This document shows, one piece after another, positions 32,227-43,295 of a stretch of DNA of 64,000 nt. Origin of the DNA: Methylomonas koyamae. GTDB lineage: Bacteria > Pseudomonadota > Gammaproteobacteria > Methylococcales > Methylomonadaceae. A model generated the notes under the pieces. The model had not been told where the DNA came from and searched no databases. It saw nothing but the letters and a program-made list of their open reading frames with translations. The stretch is from NCBI RefSeq assembly GCF_019669905.1, contig NZ_AP019777.1:744001-808000 (forward strand), given 5' to 3'. The number at the start of each line of letters is the position of its first letter. Position 1 is the first letter of the stretch. The translations under genes and the position numbers were made by a program.

Positions 32227-33810
32227 ATGAAAAAAATTCTGATTTCCGACAAGCTCGCGGAAGACGGCGTCAATTTTTTGAATGCTCAGGAAGGCATTCA
32301 AATTCATATTCAGACCGGGCTGGATGAGGATGAATTATGCGAATTGATTCCCGAATACGATGCATTGTTGATCAGAAGCGATACCCAGGTCACTAGGCGA
32401 GTTTTGCAGTGCGCTACCAAGCTAAAAGTGGTTGGGAGAGCCGGCATCGGAGTCGATAACGTCGATTTAGAGGCCGCTACCGAACAAGGGGTTATCGTGA
32501 TGAATACGCCGGATGCGAACGCGACCACCACGGCGGAATTGGCGATTGCTCACATGTTCTCGTTAAGCCGGAATTTACCCGTCGCCAATTTCTCAGTTCG
32601 GCAAGGAAAATGGGAGCGGGCCAAGCTGATGGGGGCAGAGATTGCCCACAAGACGTTATCTATTTTGGGTTTCGGCACTATCGGCCGAATCGTTGCCCAG
32701 CGGGGGCACGGTTTGGGTATGCGGGTAATCGCTTACGATCCGTACGTCGCTCCGGACGTGTTCGCTAAACACGGTGCCGAAATGGTCGATCTGGATGCCT
32801 TGCTTAAACAGGCAGATTATTTGACGCTGCATTGCCCTCTATTGGAAAAGACTAAAAATATCATCGGCCGCCAGCAATTGGCGATGATGAAAAAGACGGC
32901 AAGGTTGATTAATTGCGCCCGCGGCGGTCTGGTGGACGAAGCGGCGTTATACGATGCGCTAAAAGAAGGGCGTATCGCCGGGGCTGCGTTAGACGTTTAC
33001 GAAAATGAGCCGCCGGCTGACTCGCCTTTGTTGGGATTGGAAAATATCGTATTTACCCCTCACCTTGGAGCCTCAACCAAGGAAGCGCAAATTGCAGTCA
33101 GCGTCGAAATTGCCCGTCAGGTGGTCAAATACTTGCAAACCGGTGAAGCGGTTAATGCCTTGAATCTGCCCAGGCTGTCAGCCGAAGAGCTGAACGAGGC
33201 GCAGCCCTTTATGAATTTGGCCAATATTCTGGGCAAAGTCTTGGTGGGTTTGATCGATCAGCCGATCGAAAAGCTGGAAGTTGCAGTCTTCGGTAAGGCA
33301 GCCCAAGTCAAAATCCGGCCGATCTCGGCGGAAGCCATGGTGGGCATGTTTAAAGGGCGGCTTTCGACTCCGGTTAACCGGGTCAACGTCGAAAATATCG
33401 CCAAGCGCCAGGGTATCGCACTGGTCGAGTCGCAAACCGAAGAAGCGGAAGGTTACCAGTCCCTGATTAAGATCACCGGATATTGCGCGGATAAAGAAGT
33501 ATCGTTGTCCGGGACGTTGCTGGGCCATCAACATCCTCGGTTGGTCGGCATTAATCATTTCGAAATCGAAGTCGTGCCGGAAGGTACTTTGTTGATCACC
33601 CGGCATGACGATAAACCCGGTGTGATTGCGGCGATCAGTTCAATACTCGGTATGGCCAATATTAATATCACTCGGATGCAAGTCAGTATCGCCGACCAAA
33701 ACCAGTTGGCGATGATGGTGATCAGCGTTTCCGACCCTCTAAACGAACAAGTGCTGCGAAGTGTATGCGAAGTGCCGGCAGTTCACACGGCGAGGCAAAT
33801 CGTATTATGA
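32227..33810 (+). CDS. serA: D-3-phosphoglycerate dehydrogenase
   Basis: A 527-residue long-form enzyme for the first step of serine synthesis. Substrate domain, NAD domain with the Rossmann motif GFGTIG, catalytic arginine/glutamate/histidine regions (NCARGGLVDEAAL and TPHLGASTKEAQ), then the intervening ASB domain (from about residue 320) and a C-terminal ACT domain (TRHDDKPGVIAAISSILG) for allosteric control. An in-frame upstream extension of 24 codons is rejected: the ATG at 32227 gives MKKILISDKL, as in homologs. It overlaps serB by four bases. Confidence 0.95.
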   Translation: MKKILISDKLAEDGVNFLNAQEGIQIHIQTGLDEDELCELIPEYDALLIRSDTQVTRRVLQCATKLKVVGRAGIGVDNVDLEAATEQGVIVMNTPDANATTTAELAIAHMFSLSRNLPVANFSVRQGKWERAKLMGAEIAHKTLSILGFGTIGRIVAQRGHGLGMRVIAYDPYVAPDVFAKHGAEMVDLDALLKQADYLTLHCPLLEKTKNIIGRQQLAMMKKTARLINCARGGLVDEAALYDALKEGRIAGAALDVYENEPPADSPLLGLENIVFTPHLGASTKEAQIAVSVEIARQVVKYLQTGEAVNALNLPRLSAEELNEAQPFMNLANILGKVLVGLIDQPIEKLEVAVFGKAAQVKIRPISAEAMVGMFKGRLSTPVNRVNVENIAKRQGIALVESQTEEAEGYQSLIKITGYCADKEVSLSGTLLGHQHPRLVGINHFEIEVVPEGTLLITRHDDKPGVIAAISSILGMANINITRMQVSIADQNQLAMMVISVSDPLNEQVLRSVCEVPAVHTARQIVL

Positions 33811-34448
33811 GTTTTGATGTGGTTTGTTTTGATTGTGACAGTACCTTGAGTCGAATAGAGGGAATAGACGAGTTGGCCCGGCGCAATGGCATATTCGACG
33901 AAGTGGCGGCGTTAACGGATGCGGCGATGAATGGCGAATTGGCGCTGGAAGAGGTCTATGCCAAACGTTTGGAATTGATCAAACCGGATAAAGCCTCGAT
34001 AGATTGGTTGGCCGCTTTGTACATTTCCGAGTTGGTCGAGGGTGTTGTTGAAACCGTTGCCGCGTTGCAAGCCAATGCCAAACAAATCCATATTATCAGC
34101 GGCGGCTTGCGGCAAGCGATATTGCCGTTGGCGGCGCAGTTGGGTATTCCGGAGCAGCATGTGCATGCGGTCGATATCGAATTCGGCGCCGACGGCGGTT
34201 ATTTGGATTTCGCCCGCCATTCGCCGCTAGCGGTCAGCGGCGGCAAGGCTAGGATTTGTAGAAGGCTGAGAATGCAGCATTCTTCCTTGGTCATGGTCGG
34301 CGATGGCAAGACGGATCTGGAGGCTAAACAGGCCGGAGCTTATATGATCGGATTTGGCGGCGTGGTCCGCCGGCCTTTGGTAGAAGACCAAGCGGATTGC
34401 TATGTCGCGGATGCGTCGCTAACGGCTATTTTGCCGCACGTACTGTAA
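33807..34448 (+). CDS. serB: HAD-family phosphoserine phosphatase (SerB-like)
   Basis: A 213-residue HAD hydrolase. The nucleophile motif is DCDST (residues 9-13), motif II lies in HIISGGLRQAI, and motif III/IV is VMVGDGKTDLEAK. It is shorter than E. coli SerB, lacking an N-terminal ACT-like domain. Because it starts inside the serA stop (ATGA overlap), phosphoserine is its probable substrate, although the intervening serine transaminase gene serC is not here. Confidence 0.88.
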   Translation: MSFDVVCFDCDSTLSRIEGIDELARRNGIFDEVAALTDAAMNGELALEEVYAKRLELIKPDKASIDWLAALYISELVEGVVETVAALQANAKQIHIISGGLRQAILPLAAQLGIPEQHVHAVDIEFGADGGYLDFARHSPLAVSGGKARICRRLRMQHSSLVMVGDGKTDLEAKQAGAYMIGFGGVVRRPLVEDQADCYVADASLTAILPHVL

Positions 34449-34516
34449 CGAGGCTCGATAAGCCGCGTTGGCGATGGTAAAATCAGCGAATTTTTCAGAG
34501 GATTCAGAGAGATACA

Positions 34517-35266
34517 ATGGCAGGGCATAGTAAGTGGGCGAACATCAAACATCGTAAGGGTGCGCAAGACGCGAAACGAGGCAAGATTTTTACCAAACTG
34601 ATCCGGGAAATTACTGTAGCGGCCAAAGGTCCGGGTGGCGGTGACGTGGCCAATAATCCCGCTTTGCGCGCGGCAATCGATAAGGCGCTCGGCGCCAACA
34701 TGAAGCGCGATACCATTGATAACACCATCAAAAAAGCCATCGGAGCCCTGGATGGGGCTAACTACGAGCAGGTGCGCTACGAAGGTTACGGCCCGGGCGG
34801 TACCGCTGTCATGGTCAATTGCCTGACCGATAATCGCAACCGTACCGTCGCCGACGTGCGGCATGCCTTTTCCAAACACGGCGGTAACTTGGGTACCGAC
34901 GGTTCCGTGGCATATCTGTTTCGCAAGGTAGGCATTATCAGTTTCTCCAACGAGGTGGACGAGGATGCGCTGATGGAAGCCGCAATGGAAGCAGGTGCCG
35001 AAGATGTTGTGACTAACGACGACGGTTCTATCGACGTGTTTACCACGCCCGAAGAGTACTTGAATGTCAAGGAGGCTATCGTCGCCGCCGGTTTGGAGCC
35101 GGAAAACGCGGAAATCACGATGCATGCCGATACCAAAACCGAGTTGGACGCCGAGGCTGCCGAGAAAATGCTGAAATTGATCGACCGGCTGGAGGATTTG
35201 GACGACGTTCAGGACGTTTATTCGAATGCCGACATCAGCGACGAGATCATGGCCGCAATCGGCTAA
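34517..35266 (+). CDS. YebC/PmpR-family regulatory protein
   Basis: A 249-residue protein of the highly conserved YebC family, starting [21 protein letters not shown] and with the central [21 protein letters not shown] block. Members have been described as DNA-binding regulators and more recently as factors that relieve ribosome stalling. As in many bacteria it lies immediately upstream of ruvC-ruvA-ruvB. Confidence 0.95.
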   Translation: MAGHSKWANIKHRKGAQDAKRGKIFTKLIREITVAAKGPGGGDVANNPALRAAIDKALGANMKRDTIDNTIKKAIGALDGANYEQVRYEGYGPGGTAVMVNCLTDNRNRTVADVRHAFSKHGGNLGTDGSVAYLFRKVGIISFSNEVDEDALMEAAMEAGAEDVVTNDDGSIDVFTTPEEYLNVKEAIVAAGLEPENAEITMHADTKTELDAEAAEKMLKLIDRLEDLDDVQDVYSNADISDEIMAAIG

Positions 35267-35292
35267 GTAGACGTTAAGCGACGGATAAGCGA

Positions 35293-35790
35293 TTGGTCAG
35301 GATACTGGGCATAGACCCCGGCTCGAGAATTACCGGTTACGGTGTCGTCGAGACGACACCGCGTGGCATCAAATACTTGGCTAGCGGTTGCATTCGGGTG
35401 CAGTCCGATAATTTTCCGGAGCGGTTGCAGCAAATCTTCGACGGCGTCAGCCAGATCATAGAGTTGTACCGCCCCGAGCAGATGGCGATTGAACAGGTTT
35501 TTATGCATAAGAACGCCGATTCGGCCTTGAAGCTCGGCCAAGCTCGCGGTGCCGCGATTTGTGCGACGATGAACCGGCGGCTACCGGTGTTCGAATACGC
35601 CGCGCGCCAAGTCAAGCAGGCGCTGGTCGGCAAAGGCAATGCGGACAAGCTGCAAGTGCAGCACATGGTGAAGATCTTATTGAATATTCAAGGCGAGTTA
35701 CAAATTGATGCCAGCGACGCACTGGCAGTTGGCCTGTGCCATAGCCATTACCAGGAAACCGCGAAGCGTCTGCAGCAGGTGGGTTCGTGA
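35293..35790 (+). CDS. ruvC: Holliday junction resolvase RuvC
   Basis: A 165-residue endonuclease with [14 protein letters not shown] bearing the first catalytic aspartate, the [19 protein letters not shown] block, and the ending motif [12 protein letters not shown] with further catalytic acids. The likely start is a TTG at 35293; there is no in-frame ATG or GTG that keeps the first beta strand. It overlaps ruvA by four bases. Confidence 0.95.
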   Translation: MVRILGIDPGSRITGYGVVETTPRGIKYLASGCIRVQSDNFPERLQQIFDGVSQIIELYRPEQMAIEQVFMHKNADSALKLGQARGAAICATMNRRLPVFEYAARQVKQALVGKGNADKLQVQHMVKILLNIQGELQIDASDALAVGLCHSHYQETAKRLQQVGS

Positions 35791-36389
35791 TCGGCTTCCT
35801 CCGCGGCAAACTGATCCATAAGGCGCCGCCGCAATTACTGCTCGACGTGCAAGGGGTCGGCTATGAAGTCGAAGCGCCGATGAATACCTTTTACGATTTG
35901 CCGGCTTTGGGCGAAGAAGTCCGATTACATACGCATTTAATCGTGCGGGAAGATGCGCATATTCTGTTCGGTTTCGTCAGCGAAGGCGAGAGAAGCCTAT
36001 TCAGGACATTGATCAAAGTTAACGGCATCGGACCCAAATTGGCGTTGACTATTTTGTCCGGACAAACAACCGAAGAATTTTACCGCTGCATCGACGATAA
36101 CGATGTCAAAGCTTTGGTGCGCTTGCCCGGAGTCGGACAAAAGACCGCCGAGCGTTTGATCGTGGAGATGCGCGGGCGTTTGCCTGAGCTGCATAAATTT
36201 TCCGCCCGCGAGCCGGGCGGCGGCCAAACAGAAGTCGCCAAAGGCTCTGCCAAGCAGGAGGCCGTCAGCGCGTTATGCGCGTTGGGCTACAAACCGCAGG
36301 ATGCGGCGCGGATGGCGCAGGCGGTTGCCAGCGAAGATAGCAGTTGCGAAGACATCATTCGTGCGGCATTACGCGGAGCGGTTAGATGA
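35787..36389 (+). CDS. ruvA: Holliday junction DNA helicase subunit RuvA
   Basis: A 200-residue protein with the three RuvA domains: the OB fold ([20 protein letters not shown]), the double helix-hairpin-helix ([16 protein letters not shown] and [16 protein letters not shown]), and the C-terminal domain binding RuvB ([19 protein letters not shown]). The start is a GTG overlapping the ruvC stop. Tetrameric RuvA binds the four-way junction. Confidence 0.96.
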   Translation: MIGFLRGKLIHKAPPQLLLDVQGVGYEVEAPMNTFYDLPALGEEVRLHTHLIVREDAHILFGFVSEGERSLFRTLIKVNGIGPKLALTILSGQTTEEFYRCIDDNDVKALVRLPGVGQKTAERLIVEMRGRLPELHKFSAREPGGGQTEVAKGSAKQEAVSALCALGYKPQDAARMAQAVASEDSSCEDIIRAALRGAVR

Positions 36390-37423
36390 TCGAAAGCGAC
36401 CGGTTGGTAACCGCATCCGGCACCAGCGAGGAAGAACGCGTCGACCGGGCGATTCGGCCGAAACGCTTGAAAGACTATGTCGGCCAGCGCGAATTGCGCC
36501 AGCAAATGGAAATATTCATCCAGGCGGCGGTCAGCCGTGCCGAAGCGTTGGATCATGTACTGATCTTCGGCCCGCCCGGATTGGGCAAAACCACATTGGC
36601 GAATATCGTTGCCACCGAAATGAACGTCAATATTCGGCAGACCTCCGGGCCGGTGCTGGATAAGGCCGGAGATTTAGCGGCGTTGCTGACCAATCTACAG
36701 GCTCACGACGTGCTGTTTATCGACGAGATCCACAGGCTCAGCCCGGCTGTCGAAGAGGTGCTGTATCCGGCTATGGAAGACTACCAGATTGATATTATAA
36801 TAGGCGAAGGCCCTGCCGCCCGCTCTATCAAGTTGGATCTGCCGCCGTTTACGTTGATAGGCGCCACCACCCGGGCTGGGTTGCTGACCTCGCCTCTGCG
36901 CGACCGCTTCGGTATCGTCCAACGACTGGAGTTTTATTCGGTCGAGGAGCTGTCCAGTATCGTCAAACGGTCGGCACAAATGTTGGGCATCGGGATGGAC
37001 GGCGGTGGTGCGGATGAGATTGCCTGTCGTTCTCGCGGCACGCCGCGCATCGCCAATCGCTTGTTGCGCCGAGTGCGCGATTTTGCCGAGGTGAAAGGGA
37101 ATGGCGTGGTGACCCGCGAGGTTGCTGCCAAGGCGCTGGAGATGCTGAAAATCGATCCGCAAGGTTTCGATATGCTGGATCGCAAGTTGTTGGCGGCGAT
37201 GATCGAACATTTCCAGGGTGGCCCAGTGGGCTTGGATACATTGGCGGCCGCCATCAGCGAAGAGCGCGGTACGGTGGAAGACGTGTTGGAGCCGTATTTG
37301 TTGCAGCAAGGATTCATCATGCGCACGCCGCGAGGGCGTGTCGCCACGCACAAGGCCTACAGTCATTTCGGTTTGCCTTTGCCCAAACGAGCGCCAGGTA
37401 GCGACGACATTTTTAGCCTATGA
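36386..37423 (+). CDS. ruvB: Holliday junction DNA helicase ATPase RuvB
   Basis: A 345-residue AAA+ motor with Walker [10 protein letters not shown], Walker [10 protein letters not shown], sensor region [18 protein letters not shown] and a C-terminal winged helix. It drives branch migration with RuvA. It overlaps ruvA and ybgC by four bases on each side, so expression of recombination and tol genes may be linked. Confidence 0.97.
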   Translation: MIESDRLVTASGTSEEERVDRAIRPKRLKDYVGQRELRQQMEIFIQAAVSRAEALDHVLIFGPPGLGKTTLANIVATEMNVNIRQTSGPVLDKAGDLAALLTNLQAHDVLFIDEIHRLSPAVEEVLYPAMEDYQIDIIIGEGPAARSIKLDLPPFTLIGATTRAGLLTSPLRDRFGIVQRLEFYSVEELSSIVKRSAQMLGIGMDGGGADEIACRSRGTPRIANRLLRRVRDFAEVKGNGVVTREVAAKALEMLKIDPQGFDMLDRKLLAAMIEHFQGGPVGLDTLAAAISEERGTVEDVLEPYLLQQGFIMRTPRGRVATHKAYSHFGLPLPKRAPGSDDIFSL

Positions 37424-37836
37424 CGTTAGAACTGTCCAATGCGGCGGCGTTCAACTGGCCGGTCAGGGTGTATTACGAGGATACCGATGCCGGCGGTGTC
37501 GTATTCTACGCAAACTACCTTAAATTTTTCGAACGGGCCAGAACCGAATTCTTGCGCAGCTACGGGTTCGAGCAAGACGTTTTGATGGCCGAGCAAGGCG
37601 TTATTTTTGTGGTTCGCTCGGTAAAGATCGATTATTTGAGGCCGGCTCGATTTAACGAGCAATTGGCGGTCAGCGCCAAAGTCATTGAAATTAAAAAAAC
37701 CAACCTTACTTTTGAGCAGACCGTTACCCGCCAAGAACAAATTTTGTGTACCGGCGAGGTCAGGATCGCCTGTCTCGACGCCCAAACCATGAAACCCAAA
37801 CCGATTCCCTCCGTTATTTTGGAACAATTAAACTGA
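37420..37836 (+). CDS. ybgC: Tol-Pal associated acyl-CoA thioesterase YbgC
   Basis: A 138-residue hotdog-fold thioesterase with the signature [20 protein letters not shown] containing the catalytic aspartate, followed by [12 protein letters not shown]. YbgC hydrolyses acyl-CoA or acyl-ACP thioesters and is the normal first gene of the tol-pal cluster. It overlaps ruvB by four bases and the tolQ start by one base. Confidence 0.95.
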   Translation: MTLELSNAAAFNWPVRVYYEDTDAGGVVFYANYLKFFERARTEFLRSYGFEQDVLMAEQGVIFVVRSVKIDYLRPARFNEQLAVSAKVIEIKKTNLTFEQTVTRQEQILCTGEVRIACLDAQTMKPKPIPSVILEQLN

Positions 37837-38513
37837 TGAATACCGATTTATCCATTCTGACACTGGTCAAAGAAGCCAGTTTTGTCGTGCAGTTTGTTAT
37901 GTTCATTCTGTTGTCGGCGTCGATTGCTTCGTGGACTTTTATCTTCTCCAAGCGCAAAGAACTGAAACAGGCCATCGAAATCACCGACGATTTCGAGGAC
38001 GAGTTTTGGTCCGGAGTCGGTCTGGCCGAGCTGTACAAAAAAATGTCCAGCGACCGCTTCGAGCCGGAAGGGATCGAAAAAATCTTTCTAGCCGGTTACC
38101 GCGAATTTGCCAGAATGCGGCAAAAAGGCGACGTCGAACCGGTGGTTCAAGTCGAAAGCGCACAACGGGCGATGCGTATCGAGTTGGCCCGCGAATTGGA
38201 CCGGTTGGACGAAACCCTGCCGTTTTTGGCAACGGTCGGTTCGACCAGTCCTTACATCGGCTTATTCGGTACCGTGTGGGGCATCATGAATTCGTTTCGG
38301 GCTTTGGGCGAGATTAAAAACGCCACATTGGCTAATGTCGCGCCGGGTATCTCCGAGGCGCTGATCGCCACGGCGATCGGTTTGTTTGCGGCGATTCCGG
38401 CGGTTATCGCCTACAACCGCTTCTCGACTCGGCTGGACCGTTTGGCCGGCCGCTACGAGTTGTTTATCGATGAGTTCGTAGTTCTTCTGCAAAGACAGGC
38501 ACACAGCAAATGA
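37836..38513 (+). CDS. tolQ: Tol-Pal system protein TolQ
   Basis: A 225-residue inner-membrane protein with three membrane spans: VVQFVMFILLSASIASWTFIF, the ATVGSTSPYIGLFGTVWGIM region, and ALIATAIGLFAAIPAVIAY. With TolR it forms the proton-driven motor that energises TolA during outer-membrane constriction. The ATG at 37836 overlaps the ybgC stop by one base; the longer open frame upstream runs through ybgC. Confidence 0.96.
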   Translation: MNTDLSILTLVKEASFVVQFVMFILLSASIASWTFIFSKRKELKQAIEITDDFEDEFWSGVGLAELYKKMSSDRFEPEGIEKIFLAGYREFARMRQKGDVEPVVQVESAQRAMRIELARELDRLDETLPFLATVGSTSPYIGLFGTVWGIMNSFRALGEIKNATLANVAPGISEALIATAIGLFAAIPAVIAYNRFSTRLDRLAGRYELFIDEFVVLLQRQAHSK

Positions 38514-38968
38514 ACGTAGGCGGCAGCAACCGTAAATCGCGCAAACGGCGCGGGCCGATGGCCGAAATTAACGTCGTTCCTTATATCGACGTCACTTTCG
38601 TGCTGTTGATGATATTCATGATTACCGCACCGTTGGTACAAACCGGCGTCGACGTCGATTTACCGCAAGCAGAAGCCGAATCGGTCGATTTGCAGGATCA
38701 GACACCGGTCATCGTTTCGATTAAAAAAGACGGCAGCCTTTACGTCGATATCGGTAACGGCGACGAAGACGCGGATACTCCGGTCGATGTCGACACCGTC
38801 AAAACCCGGGTGGCGGCGGTGTTCCGCAATAATCCGAAGGCGCAACTGTACGTGCGTGGCGACCACGAGGTCGACTACGGCAGTATTGTCAAGGTCATGG
38901 TGGAACTGAAAAAAACCGGTGCGCCGAAAGTGGGTTTGATGACTTCGCCGCCGCCCGAGAGCAAATAA
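38510..38968 (+). CDS. tolR: Tol-Pal system protein TolR
   Basis: A 152-residue ExbD/TolR protein with a single N-terminal membrane span (EINVVPYIDVTFVLLMIFMI) containing the conserved protonatable aspartate, and a periplasmic domain. It overlaps tolQ by four bases. Confidence 0.96.
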   Translation: MNVGGSNRKSRKRRGPMAEINVVPYIDVTFVLLMIFMITAPLVQTGVDVDLPQAEAESVDLQDQTPVIVSIKKDGSLYVDIGNGDEDADTPVDVDTVKTRVAAVFRNNPKAQLYVRGDHEVDYGSIVKVMVELKKTGAPKVGLMTSPPPESK

Positions 38969-38978
38969 CGTCAGAATC

Positions 38979-40508
38979 ATGAGAAATTTCAAACCTTCGT
39001 TTGTCTTGGCGGTGGCGCTGCACCTTTTGATTGTGCTGCTGTTCAGCATCAGTTTTCTGACCGATCGCGATGAAGCGCAAACCGCGCCGCCGGCCGAAAT
39101 CATCGAAGCTACCGTGATCGACGGCGCGGCAATCGATGCCGAAGCCGAACGTTTGAAACAAAACGAAGAAAACAAACGGCAGGCGGAAACAGCACGCCAA
39201 CAACAACTGGAAGATGCCCGCAAAGCCGAGGAGCAAGCCCTGCAGCAGGCAAAAAAGCAGCGGGTGTTGGAGGAGCAAAAGGCGTTAGAAGCCGCCGAGA
39301 AACGTAAGCAGGAGGCCTTGGCCGAACAAAAACGTCAGGAACAGTTGGACGCCAAGCGAAGGGAAGAGGAAAAAAAGTTAGAGGAGGCCAAGGAACGGCG
39401 GGCTCTGGAAGAGAAAAAAGCCAAGGAAGCCGCGGAAAAACAGAAGCAGGCGGAATTGGACAAGCAAAAGGAATTAGCCGAAAAACAGAAACAAGCCGAG
39501 ATGGAGAAACAAAAGGAATTGGCGGAAAAGCAGAAACAGGCCGAACAGGAAAGGCAGAAGGAAGCCGAGAAGCAAAAACAGGCGGAAAAACAAAAGCAAC
39601 AGGAAGCGGAACGGGAAGCCAGGCTCAAGGAGCAAAAACTGGCGGAAGAAGCCAAACTGAAACAACAGGAAGCCGAAGCCAAAAAACTGGAGCAGGAAAA
39701 GAAACTTCAGGAACAAAAGGCCCAGGAACAGAAAAAACTACAGCAACAAAAAGCCGAGGAAGCCAAACGCGAGGAACAGGCGCAACAAGCCAAGGCGGAA
39801 AAAGAAAAGCAGTTGGCTGAAGAAAAAGCCAGGGCCGAGAAAGAAAAACAAGCGGCGCTGGCTGCTGAAAAAGCCAAACAAACCGCGGAAGCCGAAGCCA
39901 GGGCAAAAGCGGAGAAGGAGCGCCAGGCCAAATTAGCGGCTGAAAAAGTCGAGAAGGAGCGGCAGGCGGCAGAAGCGGAAGCCAAGGCCAAGGCGGAAGC
40001 TGAGGCTAAAGCCAGGGCCGAAAAAGAACGGCAAGCCAAATTGGCTGCGGAAGCGGCAGCGAAGGCAAAAGCCGAGCAAGAACGCCAAGCGGCTGAAGCA
40101 GCCGCCAAAGCCAAAGCCGAACAGGAGCGGCAAGCCGCAATCGCCGCCGCGCAAAAAGCCGAGCAAGAGCGGCAGGCTGCTGAAGCAGCGGCAAAGGCCG
40201 AGCAGGAGCGCTTGGCTGCGGCTGCAGCCGAGGAGGCGCGCTTGAATAACTTGATTAAGAGTAAAACCGAAGGTGCCTGGATTCGGCCGATGGGCGCGGC
40301 GCAAGGCTTGAAATGCACAATTCAGGTAAAATTGCTGCCTAGCGGCGACGTGATGGATGCGGTCGTTGTCGGCAGTAGCGGCGACCCGATCTTCGACCGC
40401 TCGGCCGAAAATGCGGTCAGAAAGGCCTCGCCGTTGCCGGTGCCGCAAGACAAGATATTGTTCAACCAGAAGTACAGAGTTTTCAATTTATCGTTTAAAC
40501 CGGAATAA
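38979..40508 (+). CDS. tolA: Tol-Pal system protein TolA
   Basis: A 509-residue protein: an N-terminal anchor ([20 protein letters not shown]), about 350 residues of K/E/A/Q-rich helix (domain II) that spans the periplasm, and a C-terminal TonB-like domain ([20 protein letters not shown] to VFNLSFKPE) that contacts TolB/Pal. Domain II has near-repeats such as EKQKQAE and [10 protein letters not shown]. Total length is greater than the E. coli protein (about 420), due to the helical domain. Confidence 0.95.
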   Translation: MRNFKPSFVLAVALHLLIVLLFSISFLTDRDEAQTAPPAEIIEATVIDGAAIDAEAERLKQNEENKRQAETARQQQLEDARKAEEQALQQAKKQRVLEEQKALEAAEKRKQEALAEQKRQEQLDAKRREEEKKLEEAKERRALEEKKAKEAAEKQKQAELDKQKELAEKQKQAEMEKQKELAEKQKQAEQERQKEAEKQKQAEKQKQQEAEREARLKEQKLAEEAKLKQQEAEAKKLEQEKKLQEQKAQEQKKLQQQKAEEAKREEQAQQAKAEKEKQLAEEKARAEKEKQAALAAEKAKQTAEAEARAKAEKERQAKLAAEKVEKERQAAEAEAKAKAEAEAKARAEKERQAKLAAEAAAKAKAEQERQAAEAAAKAKAEQERQAAIAAAQKAEQERQAAEAAAKAEQERLAAAAAEEARLNNLIKSKTEGAWIRPMGAAQGLKCTIQVKLLPSGDVMDAVVVGSSGDPIFDRSAENAVRKASPLPVPQDKILFNQKYRVFNLSFKPE

Positions 40509-40525
40509 ACCACGGAACCCATAGA

Positions 40526-41809
40526 ATGCTTCTAATCAAAAGAGTTTTTATCGGCGGCTTCATAGCCTCATTGCTATCGGTGGCCCAGGCAGCCGGTTTG
40601 ACTATCGAAATCACCAAGGGCTCGCAAACCGCAGTACCTATCGCGATCGTGCCGTTTGCCCAACAAGGCTCTATCGGTAACGTCAAGTTGTCCGATGTGG
40701 TCAGTTCCGACTTGGCCGGTAGCGGTTTTTTCAAAACCCTGGCCGAAGACGATATGTTGACCAAACCTAGCGAGCCGGAACGGGTTAATTTCAAGGATTG
40801 GCAGGTGTTGGGCCAGGACTACATGACTATCGGCCAAGTCGTCGGTAACGGCAACAGCTTCAATATCCAGTTTTACTTGTTCAACGTGCACAACGGCCAA
40901 TTGCTGATGGGCTACCGGCTGACTGCCGGCGCCAACGAACTGCGCCGAGCCGCGCACCATATCAGCGATTTGATTTACGAAAAGCTGACCGGCCGCAAAG
41001 GTGCTTTCAACACCCGTATCGCTTACGTGACCAGCCTTGCCCGCGGTAACGGCAAACAGTACATGCTGCAAGTCGCCGATGCCGACGGTTATAACCCGCG
41101 CACGATAGCGGAATCGCCTGAACCGATCATGGCACCGGCGTGGTCGCCGGACGGCAGCAAAATCGCCTACGTTTCGTTCCACACCAAACGCTCCGAGATT
41201 TGGGTACAGACCCTGGCCACCGGTCAGCGCGAGAGCGTTTCCGCCTACCCCGGTATCAACGGCGCGCCGGCGTTTTCACCGGACGGCAGCCGGCTGGCTA
41301 TTACGTTGTCCAAAGACGGCAGTCCCGACGTTTACGTGCTGAACTTGGCTAACCGGGGCTTGACCCGCTTGACCAGCGGTTTGTCGATCGACACCGAGCC
41401 GACTTGGTCGCCGGACGGTTCGACGATCGTGTTTACCTCGGACATGGGCGGCAAGCCGCAACTCTACAGTATGCCGGCCTCCGGCGGCAAAGCCAGCCGC
41501 TTGACCTTTCAGGGTGATTACAACGCCAGAGGCCGGTTCTCGGCGGACGGCAGAAGTCTGGCCATGGTCACTGGCAATGGCGGCAGTTACCGGATAGCGG
41601 TCATGGATATGGCATCGCGTACCGTAAACGTGCTGAGCGAAGGCAACCTCGACGAATCGCCCAGTTTTGCCCCCAACGGCAGCATGATCCTGTTCGCGGC
41701 GACCCGCGGCGGCAAGTCGGCGTTGTCGGTGGTGTCGACCGACGGCGCGATGCAACAAAAATTGGCATTCGAGAGTGGCGGCGTGCGCGAACCGGCTTGG
41801 GCGCCTTGA
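40526..41809 (+). CDS. tolB: Tol-Pal system beta-propeller protein TolB
   Basis: A 427-residue periplasmic protein with a signal peptide (to about SVAQA), an N-terminal domain binding TolA, and a six-bladed propeller shown by repeated [35 protein letters not shown] and [11 protein letters not shown] units. It binds Pal and cycles it during cell division. Confidence 0.97.
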   Translation: MLLIKRVFIGGFIASLLSVAQAAGLTIEITKGSQTAVPIAIVPFAQQGSIGNVKLSDVVSSDLAGSGFFKTLAEDDMLTKPSEPERVNFKDWQVLGQDYMTIGQVVGNGNSFNIQFYLFNVHNGQLLMGYRLTAGANELRRAAHHISDLIYEKLTGRKGAFNTRIAYVTSLARGNGKQYMLQVADADGYNPRTIAESPEPIMAPAWSPDGSKIAYVSFHTKRSEIWVQTLATGQRESVSAYPGINGAPAFSPDGSRLAITLSKDGSPDVYVLNLANRGLTRLTSGLSIDTEPTWSPDGSTIVFTSDMGGKPQLYSMPASGGKASRLTFQGDYNARGRFSADGRSLAMVTGNGGSYRIAVMDMASRTVNVLSEGNLDESPSFAPNGSMILFAATRGGKSALSVVSTDGAMQQKLAFESGGVREPAWAP

Positions 41810-41872
41810 TTGCAAGGCCGATAACCCTCAAACTATAGCTACCTGATTTTTATTTATTTTTGGAGAAACTTG

Positions 41873-42436
41873 ATGAGATTTAATAAAACCTATTTGGCTT
41901 TGGCGATGAGCGCCGTGTTGATTGCCAGCGGCTGCAGCTCGACCGACGAAGAAGGCGGCTTGGCCGATTCCACTCAAGGTACTGACGCTTCGACCAGCGG
42001 TTACAACGACGGCTCGATGGCCGGCAGCCAGTTCGGTTCCGGAAACGGCTACAGTTCCGGCTCCGGTTCGCATCTGGGCCCCGAGTTCAGCGACCCGAAC
42101 AATCCGTTGTCCAAACAAATCATTTATTTCGAGTTGGACAGCAGCCAAGTCAAACAAGAGTACGTGCCGGTTGTCGCCGCCCACGCCCGTTATCTGGCTT
42201 CCCATCCTAACCAACACGTGATTCTGTCCGGCCATGCCGACGAGCGCGGCTCCAGCGAATACAACATCGCGCTGGGTGAGCAACGTGCCAAATCGGTGGA
42301 AAGAATGATGCGCTCGCAAGGCGTCACCGCGTCGCAACTGGAAGTCGTCAGTTACGGCGAAGAAAAACCGGCGGTATCTGGTCACGACGAATCCGCTTGG
42401 CAAATGAACCGCCGGGTCGAAGTCGGTTACCAATAA
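41873..42436 (+). CDS. pal: Peptidoglycan-associated lipoprotein Pal
   Basis: A 187-residue outer-membrane lipoprotein. The lipobox is IASGC followed by SSTDEEGG, a Gly/Ser-rich linker comes next, and the C-terminal OmpA-like domain has the peptidoglycan-binding VILSGHADERGSSEYN and AKSVERMMRSQGV. The ATG at 41873 follows GGAGAA; a TTG one codon earlier is ignored. It overlaps cpoB by one base. Confidence 0.97.
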   Translation: MRFNKTYLALAMSAVLIASGCSSTDEEGGLADSTQGTDASTSGYNDGSMAGSQFGSGNGYSSGSGSHLGPEFSDPNNPLSKQIIYFELDSSQVKQEYVPVVAAHARYLASHPNQHVILSGHADERGSSEYNIALGEQRAKSVERMMRSQGVTASQLEVVSYGEEKPAVSGHDESAWQMNRRVEVGYQ

Positions 42437-43284
42437 TGGCAAAGCGCGCACTTCTGGCAATGGGATTGGGGCTGGGGTTGGTCACCTCGGCGTCGGCGGC
42501 GCCGGTCAACAACCCCGGTGCTTACCCGGCCGCACCCAGCGATAATGCCATATTCGAAGTACTGGGACGGCTCGAGCAGTTACAGTCGGAAGTGCAGCAA
42601 TTGCGCGGCATGGTTGAGGAACAATCGCAAACCATCGCCGATTTGCAGCGCAAACAAAACAATATGTATTCCGACTTGGACGAGCGGATGCAGGCGTTAT
42701 CGGCCGCAGGTCAGCCGGCTGCGGCCCAACCGGCGTCGCAGCCGGACGCCGGCGCGGCGCCCGCTGCTGCCGCACCTGCTGCTCCGGTAGCCGCTTCGGT
42801 TCCGCCGGCGACTGCGTCGGCGCCTTCGGCCGCAGCGGCCCCAACTCCTGCGGTTCCGCCCGCGTCGGTTGCCGTCGCCGAGAGCAAACCGGCGCCAGCG
42901 GTTTCGGCTAACGAAAAGGAACGTTACCAGGCGGCCTACGATACGTTGCGTAACGGCCATAACGCCCAAGCCGTGAAAATGTTTCAGGATTTGCTGAGGG
43001 ATTTTCCGGCGGGCGAATTTGCCGACAATTCGCAATATTGGTTGGCCGAAGCTTATAAAATCAATCGCGAATTCGATGCCGCTCGTGCCGCGTTCAACAA
43101 AGTGGTCAGCCAATATCCGAACAGTTCGAAAGTGCCGGATGCGTTGTTGAAACTGGGTTATATCGAATTCGATCTGCAAAACGCCGCAAAAGCCCGCGAT
43201 TATCTGACCCGGGTAACCACCAGTTATCCAGGAACCACCGCCGCGCATTTGGCCGAGAAAAAACTGGCGCAAATGTCGCAATAG
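42436..43284 (+). CDS. cpoB: Cell division coordinator CpoB (YbgF)
   Basis: A 282-residue periplasmic protein: signal peptide (GLVTSASA), a coiled-coil trimerisation segment (VLGRLEQLQSEVQQLRGMVE), an Ala/Pro-rich linker of about 75 residues, and C-terminal TPR repeats (YQAAYDTLRNGHNAQAVKMF). CpoB links Tol with peptidoglycan synthesis at the septum. The start ATG overlaps the pal stop (TAATG). Confidence 0.94.
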   Translation: MAKRALLAMGLGLGLVTSASAAPVNNPGAYPAAPSDNAIFEVLGRLEQLQSEVQQLRGMVEEQSQTIADLQRKQNNMYSDLDERMQALSAAGQPAAAQPASQPDAGAAPAAAAPAAPVAASVPPATASAPSAAAAPTPAVPPASVAVAESKPAPAVSANEKERYQAAYDTLRNGHNAQAVKMFQDLLRDFPAGEFADNSQYWLAEAYKINREFDAARAAFNKVVSQYPNSSKVPDALLKLGYIEFDLQNAAKARDYLTRVTTSYPGTTAAHLAEKKLAQMSQ

Positions 43285-43295
43285 CCGGTCGGCGG

